From positions 1-5,307 of the forward strand of contig JACCQS010000013.1 in NCBI GenBank assembly GCA_013814015.1: 5,307 nucleotides of DNA, given 5' to 3'. Below the pieces are notes generated by a model. It was given only the letters and a program-made list of their open reading frames with translations, searched no databases and was not told the origin of the DNA. Source of the stretch: Geodermatophilaceae bacterium. Lineage in GTDB: Bacteria; Actinomycetota; Actinomycetes; Mycobacteriales; Geodermatophilaceae. Shown here piece by piece: positions 1-5,110 of the stretch. Position 1 is the first letter of the stretch; each line of letters opens with the position of its first letter. Position numbers and translations under genes: made by a program.

Positions 1-165
1 GCGCACATTGTCACGATCGCGGAAGCTGGCGTGGACAATCTGCGTGCGCCCATCAAGAACCCCTCGGGCAGAAACGAATGGCGGCTCAAGAATGACGCAG
101 TCACCAGTGAGCGGGACGCTAGCAGCGCCCCGTCGGTCTGGCTAGAGGCGGCTGGGTTTGGGTGA
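1..165 (+). CDS. 3' end of an unrecognised open frame (partial)
   Basis: Frame 1 stays open from the left edge for 54 codons and ends at TGA (163-165). The C-terminal residues include a polar stretch, IKNPSGRNEWRLKND, and a small hydrophobic end, WLEAAGFG. I do not recognise a family. About three quarters of third positions are G or C, clearly lower than in cysD and cysN, so it may be a weakly constrained, recently acquired or chance frame. The start lies outside the window. No motif, signal peptide or membrane segment is visible. The following 56 bases up to 221 hold nothing I recognise apart from the ribosome binding site of the next gene. Confidence 0.35.
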   Translation, partial: AHIVTIAEAGVDNLRAPIKNPSGRNEWRLKNDAVTSERDASSAPSVWLEAAGFG

Positions 166-221
166 CGGCGCCTTGCCGGGCGGCCGGGAGTAACGTGCGC
201 GGGCGGAGACGAGGAGGAAGA

Positions 222-527
222 ATGCGACTGTTCGGACGTAAGAAAGGTCGAAGCGGCCAGGGTGGCGGCGCAGGCCAGCACCTGCTGCAGTTCGCCAAGA
301 GCCGCCAGGGGGTGGAGGCCTACGTCGAACCGAGAAACGAGGTCGGCGACCTGACTGTTGCCCTGATTGCTGCCGACGGCGAGTGGACCCGTAGGCGGAT
401 CCCGAACGTGGAAACGGTGCGCAGGTTCGGCGGGCAGCTCGGCGTCCCGGTGCACGACGTCGCGACCGACGGTTATCCGGACAAGATGCGCGAGACGAGC
501 GTCGAGAACATCGCCCGCCCCAGCTGA
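222..527 (+). CDS. Small conserved actinobacterial hypothetical protein (101 aa)
   Basis: I chose the ATG at 222 because a strong Shine-Dalgarno run (GAGGAGG, 211-217) sits just upstream; an in-frame GTG at 162 lacks one and would add an arginine/glycine-rich tail of low plausibility. The protein starts with a basic, glycine-rich segment (MRLFGRKKGRSGQGGGAGQ). A compact domain follows with VEAYVEPRNEVGDLTVALIAADGEWTRRR and, near the end, VPVHDVATDGYPDKMRE. From memory, the EAYVEP, DGEWTRRR and GYP-x-(K/R)-MR elements recur in small uncharacterised actinobacterial proteins. There are no catalytic motifs, membrane segments or signal peptide, so it is probably cytosolic. It lies 65 bases upstream of cysD on the same strand and could be cotranscribed, but nothing in it suggests a sulfur role. 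Function unknown. Confidence 0.75.
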   Translation: MRLFGRKKGRSGQGGGAGQHLLQFAKSRQGVEAYVEPRNEVGDLTVALIAADGEWTRRRIPNVETVRRFGGQLGVPVHDVATDGYPDKMRETSVENIARPS

Positions 528-580
528 GCCCACGGGCGGGCTGCCGGTAAAGTCTTCAGTTCTGGCCACCGAGCAGTTGT

Positions 581-585
581 GGAGA
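581..585 (+). promoter_or_regulatory. Ribosome binding site of cysD
   Basis: GGAGA lies seven bases before the GTG at 593 and supports that non-ATG start, which also gives the N-terminus expected for CysD. The rest of the 528-592 gap holds a short G+C hairpin (AGCCC at 527-531 pairing with GGGCT at 538-542) and a weak -10-like TAAAGT at 548-553. Neither is strong enough to call as a terminator or promoter. Confidence 0.6.
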
Positions 586-592
586 TTTCAGG

Positions 593-1507
593 GTGACCGC
601 GCCGACGTACCAACTGACCCATCTGGCCGCCCTCGAGGCGGAATCCCTGCACATCTTCCGCGAGGTCGCCGCCGAGTTCGAACGGCCGGTGTTGCTGTTC
701 TCCGGCGGCAAGGACTCCGCGGTGATGCTCTGGCTGGCCCTGCGGGCATTCGCCCCCGCGCCGATCCCGTTCCCGGTCATGCACGTCGACACCGGGCACA
801 ATTTCCCCGAGGTCATCGAGTACCGCGACCGGATCGTGGCCGAGACCGGGATCCGGCTCGAGGTCGCCAGCGTCCAGGCCGCGATCGACTCCGGGCGGAT
901 CACCGAGAACCCGGACATCGACCCCAACCGCAACCAGCTGCAGATCATCCCGCTGCTCGACGCCATCACCGAGCATCGTTTCGATGCCGTCTTCGGCGGG
1001 GCACGTCGCGACGAGGAGCGGGCCCGGGCGAAGGAGCGGGTCTTCTCCTTCCGGGACGAGTTCGGCCAGTGGGATCCCAAGAACCAACGCCCCGAGCTGT
1101 GGTCGATCTACAACGGCCGACACCACCGTGGCGAGCACATCCGGGTCTTCCCATTGTCGAACTGGACGGAATCCGACATCTGGCACTACATCCGCGACGC
1201 AGAGGTGCCGATTCCCAGCATCTATTACGCGCACGAGCGGGACGTCTTCCTGCGCGACGGCATGCTGCTGGCCGCGGGTTTGTGGACCCACCCCCGCGAG
1301 GACGAGGTCGTCGAGCGGCGCACCGTGCGCTATCGCACGATCGGTGACGCGACCTGCACGGGTGCCGTCGCTTCTTCTGCGGCCACCATCGCCGAGGTCA
1401 TCGACGAGGTCGACGCCACCCGGATCACCGAGCGTGGGGCGACCCGAGCAGATGACCGCGCGAGCGAGGCAGCGATGGAAGACCGCAAACGGGATGGGTA
1501 CTTCTGA
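593..1507 (+). CDS. cysD: Sulfate adenylyltransferase subunit 2 (CysD)
   Basis: CysD is the catalytic subunit of heterodimeric ATP sulfurylase, which forms APS and pyrophosphate from ATP and sulfate in the cytosol. The 304-residue length is normal for the family. It belongs to the PP-loop ATP pyrophosphatase fold: the SGGKDS loop is at residues 37-42, followed by HVDTGHNFPE at 64-73, the arginine-rich GGARRDEERARAKER at 135-149, and FPLSNWTESDIW further on. The C-terminal MEDRKRDGYF matches the family's usual KREGYF-like ending, so the gene looks intact. The start is GTG with a good ribosome binding site. Its TGA overlaps the cysN ATG by one base (TGATG at 1505-1509), which implies translational coupling and equal supply of the two subunits. 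No sulfur-responsive operator could be identified upstream. Confidence 0.97.
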   Translation: MTAPTYQLTHLAALEAESLHIFREVAAEFERPVLLFSGGKDSAVMLWLALRAFAPAPIPFPVMHVDTGHNFPEVIEYRDRIVAETGIRLEVASVQAAIDSGRITENPDIDPNRNQLQIIPLLDAITEHRFDAVFGGARRDEERARAKERVFSFRDEFGQWDPKNQRPELWSIYNGRHHRGEHIRVFPLSNWTESDIWHYIRDAEVPIPSIYYAHERDVFLRDGMLLAAGLWTHPREDEVVERRTVRYRTIGDATCTGAVASSAATIAEVIDEVDATRITERGATRADDRASEAAMEDRKRDGYF

Positions 1508-2760
1508 TGGATTTGCTCCGATTGGCTACCGCCGGCTCGGTCGACGACGGGAAGTCGACCCTGATCGGACGGCTGCTCTACGACAGCAAGTCGATCTTCG
1601 AGGACCAGCTCACCCACGTCGAGGACGTCAGCCGGCGCCGGGGGCTGGGCCAGGCCGATCTGGCGCTGCTGACCGACGGCCTTCGAGCCGAGCGTGAGCA
1701 GGGCATCACGATCGACGTGGCCTACCGGTACTTCTCGACCCCGCGGCGGCGGTTCGTGCTGGCTGACACCCCCGGTCACCCGCAGTACACCCGCAACATG
1801 GTCACCGGCGCTTCGACGGCCAACCTCGCTCTCGTCCTTGTCGACGCCCGCAACGGCGTCCTCGAACAGACCCGCCGGCACGCATTCCTCGCGACTCTGC
1901 TCCACGTCCCGCACATCGTCCTGTGCGTGAACAAGATGGATCTCGTCGACCACTCCCAGGAGCGCTTCAACGAGATCCGCGACGAGTTCGGCGCGTTCGC
2001 CGCGAAACTCGATGTCGGTGACCTCTCGTTCATCCCGGTCTCGGCCCTCAACGGCGACAACATCGTCAGCCGGTCGATGTCCATGCCGTGGTACGAGGGT
2101 CCCTCCCTGCTGCATCATCTCGAAGAGGTGCACATCGCCTCGGACCGTAACCTCGTCGACGTACGGTTCCCGGTCCAGTACGTGATCCGGCCGCGTGACG
2201 ACAAGCACCACGACTACCGGGGCTATGCCGGTCAGGTTGCCGGCGGTGTGCTGGCGGTCGGCGACACCGTCGAGGTGCTTCCGTCCGGCATGCAGTCCAC
2301 GATCTCGCACATCGACACCCCGGAGGGTCCGGTCGACGAGGCGTTCGCGCCGATGTCGGTCGTGATCCGACTGACCGACAACATCGATGTCTCCCGAGGC
2401 GACCTGATCTGCCGGCCGCAGAACCAACCGGTGATGACCCAGACCGTCGAGGCAGTGGTGTGCTGGATGAGCGGCACGCCGAGACTTCAGGCGGGTGGCC
2501 GCTACCTGCTCAAGCACACCCACCGCTGGTCCAAGGCGATCGTGCGGGATCTGAAGTACCGGATCGACGTCAACACCATGCACCGTGAAGAGGGCGTGCA
2601 GGCCTTGGGGCTCAACGACATCGGCCGGGTCACCCTGCGTCTGGCGCAGCCGATCTTCGCCGACGAGTACCGACGCAACCGCACGACCGGAAGTTTCATC
2701 CTGGTCGACGAGGCCACCAACAACACCGTCGGCGCCGGAATCATCACCAACGCCGGCTAG
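1507..2760 (+). CDS. cysN: Sulfate adenylyltransferase subunit 1, GTPase (CysN)
   Basis: CysN is the regulatory GTPase of ATP sulfurylase; GTP hydrolysis drives the unfavourable formation of APS by CysD. All translation-factor-type G motifs are present: G1 GSVDDGKS at residues 10-17, a G2 region EREQGITIDVAYRYF at 62-76, G3 DTPGH at 87-91, G4 NKMD at 142-145 and G5 SAL at 179-181. The rest corresponds to the EF-Tu-like beta-barrel domains 2 and 3. At 417 residues it ends after these barrels, so it is the unfused form and lacks the C-terminal APS kinase domain of mycobacterial CysNC. That function is supplied by the separate cysC on the other strand. The start is ATG, one base overlapped with cysD. 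The stop lies only 13 bases from the convergent vapC stop. Confidence 0.97.
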   Translation: MDLLRLATAGSVDDGKSTLIGRLLYDSKSIFEDQLTHVEDVSRRRGLGQADLALLTDGLRAEREQGITIDVAYRYFSTPRRRFVLADTPGHPQYTRNMVTGASTANLALVLVDARNGVLEQTRRHAFLATLLHVPHIVLCVNKMDLVDHSQERFNEIRDEFGAFAAKLDVGDLSFIPVSALNGDNIVSRSMSMPWYEGPSLLHHLEEVHIASDRNLVDVRFPVQYVIRPRDDKHHDYRGYAGQVAGGVLAVGDTVEVLPSGMQSTISHIDTPEGPVDEAFAPMSVVIRLTDNIDVSRGDLICRPQNQPVMTQTVEAVVCWMSGTPRLQAGGRYLLKHTHRWSKAIVRDLKYRIDVNTMHREEGVQALGLNDIGRVTLRLAQPIFADEYRRNRTTGSFILVDEATNNTVGAGIITNAG

Positions 2761-2773
2761 CCCATGGCCCTGG

Positions 2774-3202
2774 TCAGTCCAGAGGACGTCGCCAGCGTAG
2801 GCCGGGAAAGCGGGCGAATCCGCGGTCGTCGGTGACCCATTCGCAGCCTGACTCGATGGCGAGCGCGGCAAGGTAGGCGTCGGCCACGTCCTGGCCGCGC
2901 ACCGGGGTGCGCAGGCACAGATCCGTGAATATCTCGAAGTGTCGGCGACCCGGCTGGATTCGTTGACAATTCTCGCGCCCGAGGAGGCTTCGAACGCTCT
3001 TGACCGCGTTCTCGATGGGCATCGGCGTGACGTAGACCCGACGATCGGTCACGATTCGGACGAAAGCGCTGCAGACTAGTTCGCTCAGCCCAAAGGGGTC
3101 GGGACCGGTCACTGTCCTCTCGAGAAATGCTCGATATCCATCGTGGCCGGGAGCGTCCTGCTTGTGCGCGTTGATCAGGACATTGACGTCAAACAGTTGC
3201 AT
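2774..3202 (-). CDS. vapC: VapC-family PIN-domain ribonuclease toxin
   Basis: This is a PIN-domain endoribonuclease of 142 residues, the expected size for a VapC toxin; such toxins cut specific RNAs when freed from antitoxin. The N-terminus MQLFDVNVLINAH carries the first metal-binding aspartate (D5). The other acidic residues of the site fit E41 (GLSELV), D108 (DVADAYLAALA) and D125/D126 (VTDDRGFARFPGLRW), so the active site appears complete. The open frame extends upstream to 3322, but the ATG at 3202 is chosen because it starts at the usual PIN beta-strand and overlaps the vapB stop by 14 bases, implying coupled translation. No separate strong ribosome binding site is visible. The RNA target cannot be read from the sequence. 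The region looks less G+C-rich than the cys genes, as is common for mobile toxin-antitoxin loci. Confidence 0.93.
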   Translation of the reverse strand: MQLFDVNVLINAHKQDAPGHDGYRAFLERTVTGPDPFGLSELVCSAFVRIVTDRRVYVTPMPIENAVKSVRSLLGRENCQRIQPGRRHFEIFTDLCLRTPVRGQDVADAYLAALAIESGCEWVTDDRGFARFPGLRWRRPLD

Positions 3203-3485
3203 CAGTGGTGCTGCCGTGCAGCTGGGATTGCGGCCCGTACTTCTCGATATCGTCCTGCTCGAAGATCTGCTTATAGAAGACGGGATCTTTCGGATCCAGA
3301 CCTGGCTGAAGGTCGCTGGCAAACGTGGTCTGCACTCGGTATGGAACGGGATCGGCCGGAACCTGTCCGGACAGGAGACGTCTGAGGGCGTCCTCGATCA
3401 CGCTCGTGAGCGTGCGATTTTCCGTGGCCGCCCGCAGCTTGGCTTGTCGGACGAGGTCGTCGTTCAGGTTCAAAGTGGTGCGCAT
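3189..3485 (-). CDS. vapB: VapB-family ribbon-helix-helix antitoxin
   Basis: The 98-residue product begins MRTTLNLNDDLVRQAKLRA, a classic ribbon-helix-helix strand and first helix, followed by TLTSVIEDALRRLL (residues 25-38). This DNA-binding dimer should repress its own operon. The longer C-terminal part, with acidic residues and DPVFYKQIFEQDDIEKYG, is the likely VapC-binding tail. Three in-frame ATGs exist (3515, 3497, 3485). I chose 3485 because the ribbon-helix-helix begins there and a -10-like TATGCT lies seven bases upstream, suggesting a leaderless transcript; the upstream ATGs would lie within the promoter or operator. It overlaps vapC by 14 bases and lies 34 bases downstream of the cysC stop on the same strand, so read-through from cysC is possible. 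Confidence 0.9.
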   Translation of the reverse strand: MRTTLNLNDDLVRQAKLRAATENRTLTSVIEDALRRLLSGQVPADPVPYRVQTTFASDLQPGLDPKDPVFYKQIFEQDDIEKYGPQSQLHGSTTDATV

Positions 3486-3492
3486 GCAGATA

Positions 3493-3498
3493 AGCATA
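3493..3498 (-). promoter_or_regulatory. Putative vapBC promoter (-10 TATGCT, leaderless)
   Basis: On the minus strand TATGCT (3498 to 3493) is followed by seven bases and then the vapB ATG at 3485, so transcription would start at or next to the start codon. A plausible -35, TAGGCA at 3522-3517, lies 18 bases upstream and matches TTGACA at four of six positions. No Shine-Dalgarno sequence precedes the ATG, which fits leaderless translation, common in actinobacteria. This is a reading by eye and needs transcript 5'-end data. Confidence 0.5.
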
Positions 3499-3504
3499 CG
3501 AGGA

Positions 3505-3522
3505 TAGGCAGACATCTGCCTA
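3505..3522. promoter_or_regulatory. Palindromic operator candidate for VapBC
   Basis: A perfect inverted repeat, TAGGCAGA and TCTGCCTA, is separated by two bases (CA). It covers the proposed vapBC -35 and includes the cysC TAG stop at 3520-3522. A further GCAGA half-site lies at 3486-3490, between the proposed -10 and the vapB ATG, 22 bases (about two helical turns) from the matching half-site at 3508. VapBC complexes typically bind inverted repeats in their own promoters, so this is the natural operator candidate. The two-base loop makes an RNA hairpin terminator for cysC less likely. Confidence 0.6.
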
Positions 3523-4068
3523 AGCCAACGTGACGCCCCTCAATCGCAGGTAGACCGCGATCGCGTCGGCTGACTCTTCGACCGCCAACTGCGAAGTGTC
3601 GATCACCACGTCTGGCCGCGAAGGCAGTTCGTACGGATCGGAGACGCCCGTGAACGAGGCGATCTCACCGGTCCGCGCCCTGGCATAGAGACCCTTCACA
3701 TCGCGTGCTTCGCAGACCTCCAGCGGTGTCGACAGGTGCACCAGACCGAAGACGCCGTACTCCTCCACCATGTCGCGGGCCTGCTCCCGGGCACCGTCGT
3801 AGGGCGCTATGGCGGCGATGATGACGGCGCCTCCATGCCGGACCACCTCCGCGGCGACCCAGCCGATCCGACGGATGTTCAGATCGCGGTCCTCGCGGCT
3901 GAAGCTCAATCCGTGGGAGAGCATTGTCCGAACGATGTCCCCATCGAGGACCGTCACCGCACGCTGGGGTGTCCACCGACGCAACAGTTCCTCGGCAACT
4001 GTGGACTTGCCCGCACCGGAAAATCCGGTGAGCAGGACCGCGAAACCCGGACCGGTGGTGGGGGTCAC
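3520..4068 (-). CDS. cysC: Adenylylsulfate (APS) kinase CysC
   Basis: CysC phosphorylates APS with ATP to give PAPS, the step after CysDN. The 182-residue protein has a P-loop, GFSGAGKST, at residues 15-23. LDGDIVRTMLSHGLSFSREDRDLNIRRIG supplies the aspartate and arginines that hold APS. HGGAVIIAAIAPYDGAREQAR, LEVCEARDVKGLYARARTGEI and FTGVSDPYELP, all typical of APS kinases, follow. The frame is open up to an ATG at 4161, but that would overlap the upstream regulator. The GTG at 4068 is preferred because AAGGAG lies eight bases before it. Several motifs (GDxVRTxLSxGLxFSxEDRDxNIRRIG, AIAPY, FTGxxDPYE) look closer to kinase domains fused to Sat-type ATP sulfurylases than to classical CysDN-partner CysC. 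It lies 64 bases downstream of the Rrf2 gene and is probably cotranscribed with it. Confidence 0.95.
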   Translation of the reverse strand: MTPTTGPGFAVLLTGFSGAGKSTVAEELLRRWTPQRAVTVLDGDIVRTMLSHGLSFSREDRDLNIRRIGWVAAEVVRHGGAVIIAAIAPYDGAREQARDMVEEYGVFGLVHLSTPLEVCEARDVKGLYARARTGEIASFTGVSDPYELPSRPDVVIDTSQLAVEESADAIAVYLRLRGVTLA

Positions 4069-4105
4069 TGACAGCACTCCTTGGATTGCGGACTGGGGAT
4101 GGAGG

Positions 4106-4128
4106 ACGGCGAAGGGTACGGCGAAGGG
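4106..4128. repeat. Tandem 11-base direct repeat between rrf2-like gene and cysC
   Basis: ACGGCGAAGGG occurs twice (4106-4116 and 4118-4128) with one base between, a period of 12. It begins five bases past the regulator's stop codon as read on the minus strand and lies about 38 bases upstream of the cysC GTG. It may be a small local duplication or a paired binding site; the sequence alone does not decide. Confidence 0.6.
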
Positions 4129-4132
4129 CGGT

Positions 4133-4597
4133 TCAACGATCCGAACCAGAGACCCAGGCATCTTCGTCGGTGAGCAGTGCAGCGATGTCCTCGGGTAGCC
4201 GACCGGCGAGGACGTCGGCCAACGTGACTCGCTCCAGGACGGATCGATAACTTGCTCGGGCGGCCACCCAGACCTTGGTCAGCTCCCGCGCGACTCCCGG
4301 ATAGTCCACATCTTCGGGGCGCGAACCGTGGATGTCGGCGAGAAATCCCTGCTCGACTCGCATGATGTCGGCGATAGAGATCTCCGCCGCGGGTCGGCCA
4401 AGGCGGTAACCCCCCTCGCGGCCACGGGTACTGGCGACCAGACGGGCGGCGGTCAGGTCGGCCAGGATGGACTGCAGGAAGCGAACGGGAATCCGCTGCG
4501 CGGCCGCGATGCGCTCGGAGGTGAGCGGCTCCGGCCCGCCGGCTGCGAGTTCCAGGGTGGCGCGAATGGCGTAGTCCACCCGCGCCGAGATCCTCAC
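4133..4597 (-). CDS. Rrf2-family transcriptional regulator, cysteine-free (CymR-like)
   Basis: The 154-residue protein starts MRISARVDYAIRATLELA, the signature N-terminus of Rrf2 winged-helix regulators. The helix-turn-helix spans about residues 25-48 (LTSERIAAAQRIPVRFLQSILADL) and the wing carries RGREGGYRL at 58-66. IscR, NsrR and RsrR-type members bind an iron-sulfur cluster through cysteines near residues 90-110; this protein contains no cysteine, so it cannot bind a cluster that way. It is thus closer in design to CymR, the cysteine-metabolism repressor of Bacillus and Staphylococcus. Adjacency to cysC supports a sulfur-related role, but this is inferred. The frame is open further upstream, but the GTG at 4597 is chosen because the family motif begins there and a -10-like CATAAT lies six bases upstream, suggesting a leaderless mRNA. 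Confidence 0.9.
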   Translation of the reverse strand: MRISARVDYAIRATLELAAGGPEPLTSERIAAAQRIPVRFLQSILADLTAARLVASTRGREGGYRLGRPAAEISIADIMRVEQGFLADIHGSRPEDVDYPGVARELTKVWVAARASYRSVLERVTLADVLAGRLPEDIAALLTDEDAWVSGSDR

Positions 4598-4600
4598 CCA

Positions 4601-4611
4601 AGCATTATGCT
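4601..4611. promoter_or_regulatory. Palindromic -10 in the divergent regulator/mutT promoter region
   Basis: AGCAT and ATGCT form a perfect inverted repeat around one central T. On the minus strand it contains CATAAT (4609 to 4604), a good -10 ending six bases before the regulator's GTG. On the plus strand it contains CATTAT (4603-4608), a weaker -10-like match five bases before the mutT GTG at 4614. A weak minus-strand -35 (GCCACA, 4632-4627) lies 17 bases upstream of CATAAT. The same palindrome could also be the autoregulatory site of the Rrf2 protein. Confidence 0.5.
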
Positions 4612-4613
4612 CG

Positions 4614-5054
4614 GTGCCGAAACGGGTGTGGCATCCTCGCCCGGTGACCGGCAAGCCACCAGCCGGGACAGTCGTGGCAGCCGCCATCGTCCATGGAGGC
4701 GAGGTTCTGGCCGCACAACGGTCGGCCCCACCCGAACTGGCTGGAATGTGGGAGTTCCCCGGCGGCAAGGTCGAACCGGGCGAGACCGAATTCGAGGCGC
4801 TCATCCGTGAGTGTCAGGAAGAGGTCGGCGTCACCATCGCTCCGGACCGATTTCTCGGTGAGGTGCCCAACCCGTACGGCAGCGGGAGCGTACGGCTGTG
4901 GTCTGCGGTCCTGAGCGATCCTGACGGAGGCTCGCCCGTTGCTCTGGAGCACCTGGAACTGCGCTGGCTGAGTGCCGAGGAGTTGTCCAGTGTGGACTGG
5001 CTGCCCGGAAATCGTCAGTTCGAGGCCGCCGTCCGCCTACTTCTTTCCGAGTGA
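4614..5054 (+). CDS. MutT/Nudix nucleotide pyrophosphohydrolase (MutT2-like)
   Basis: This is a Nudix hydrolase of up to 146 residues. The Nudix box (G-x5-E-x7-REUxEExGU) is complete at residues 51-73, running from GKVEPGE to RECQEEVGV, so the metal-binding glutamates are present. It is preceded by APPELAGMWEFPG and followed near the C-terminus by LRWLSAEELSSVDWLPGNRQFEAAV. Both flanks resemble mycobacterial MutT2, which removes oxidised or modified nucleoside triphosphates; substrate here is inferred. The start is uncertain: GTGs at 4614, 4626 and 4644 are in frame and none has a clear ribosome binding site. Family N-termini usually begin shortly before TVVAAAIV (residue 19), which the 4644 start would fit, whereas 4614 would fit a leaderless start from the shared palindromic -10. 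It is transcribed divergently from the regulator and convergently with sdhB. Confidence 0.9.
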   Translation: MPKRVWHPRPVTGKPPAGTVVAAAIVHGGEVLAAQRSAPPELAGMWEFPGGKVEPGETEFEALIRECQEEVGVTIAPDRFLGEVPNPYGSGSVRLWSAVLSDPDGGSPVALEHLELRWLSAEELSSVDWLPGNRQFEAAVRLLLSE

Positions 5055-5099
5055 AGGCCACCTTCTGCCAATAGGTTCGATAGAAGGCGTCCTTCACTC
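5049..5099. terminator. Bidirectional terminator: long nested inverted repeat
   Basis: Arms of 18 bases (5049-5066 and 5082-5099) pair at 16 of 18 positions around a 15-base loop. The left arm includes the mutT TGA stop (5052-5054). Each arm is also a small hairpin by itself, GAAGG-CCA-CCTTC (5053-5065) and GAAGG-CGT-CCTTC (5083-5095). The RNA could therefore fold as one long stem or as two tandem short hairpins. It lies exactly between convergent mutT and sdhB and is symmetric, so it can act from both sides. There is no U-tract, as is usual for actinobacterial terminators. Confidence 0.8.
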
Positions 5100-5110
5100 A
5101 GAAACCGAGC

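Noticed and set aside
162..221. Upstream GTG extension of the small hypothetical protein
   Set aside because: There is no ribosome binding site at 162, whereas GAGGAGG directly precedes the ATG at 222; the extension is arginine/glycine-rich and looks non-coding.
527..542. Possible terminator hairpin after the small hypothetical gene
   Set aside because: The stem is only five pairs with competing pairings; too weak to call, and cotranscription with cysD remains possible.
473..1291. Long minus-strand open frame across cysD
   Set aside because: It is antisense to an intact cysD with all family motifs; high-GC coding DNA commonly leaves such frames open.
1330..2871. 513-codon minus-strand open frame across cysN and the cysN/vapC junction
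   Set aside because: It mirrors the third-position bias of cysN, crosses into vapC in another frame, and its translation shows no recognisable domain.
3203..3322. Extended N-terminus of VapC starting at 3322
   Set aside because: It reads the vapB coding sequence in another frame and gives a serine/arginine-rich leader; the PIN domain begins at the ATG at 3202.
4069..4161. Extended N-terminus of CysC starting at ATG 4161
   Set aside because: It would overlap the regulator gene and encode a repetitive PFAVPFAV stretch; AAGGAG eight bases before the GTG at 4068 fits the family's N-terminus.
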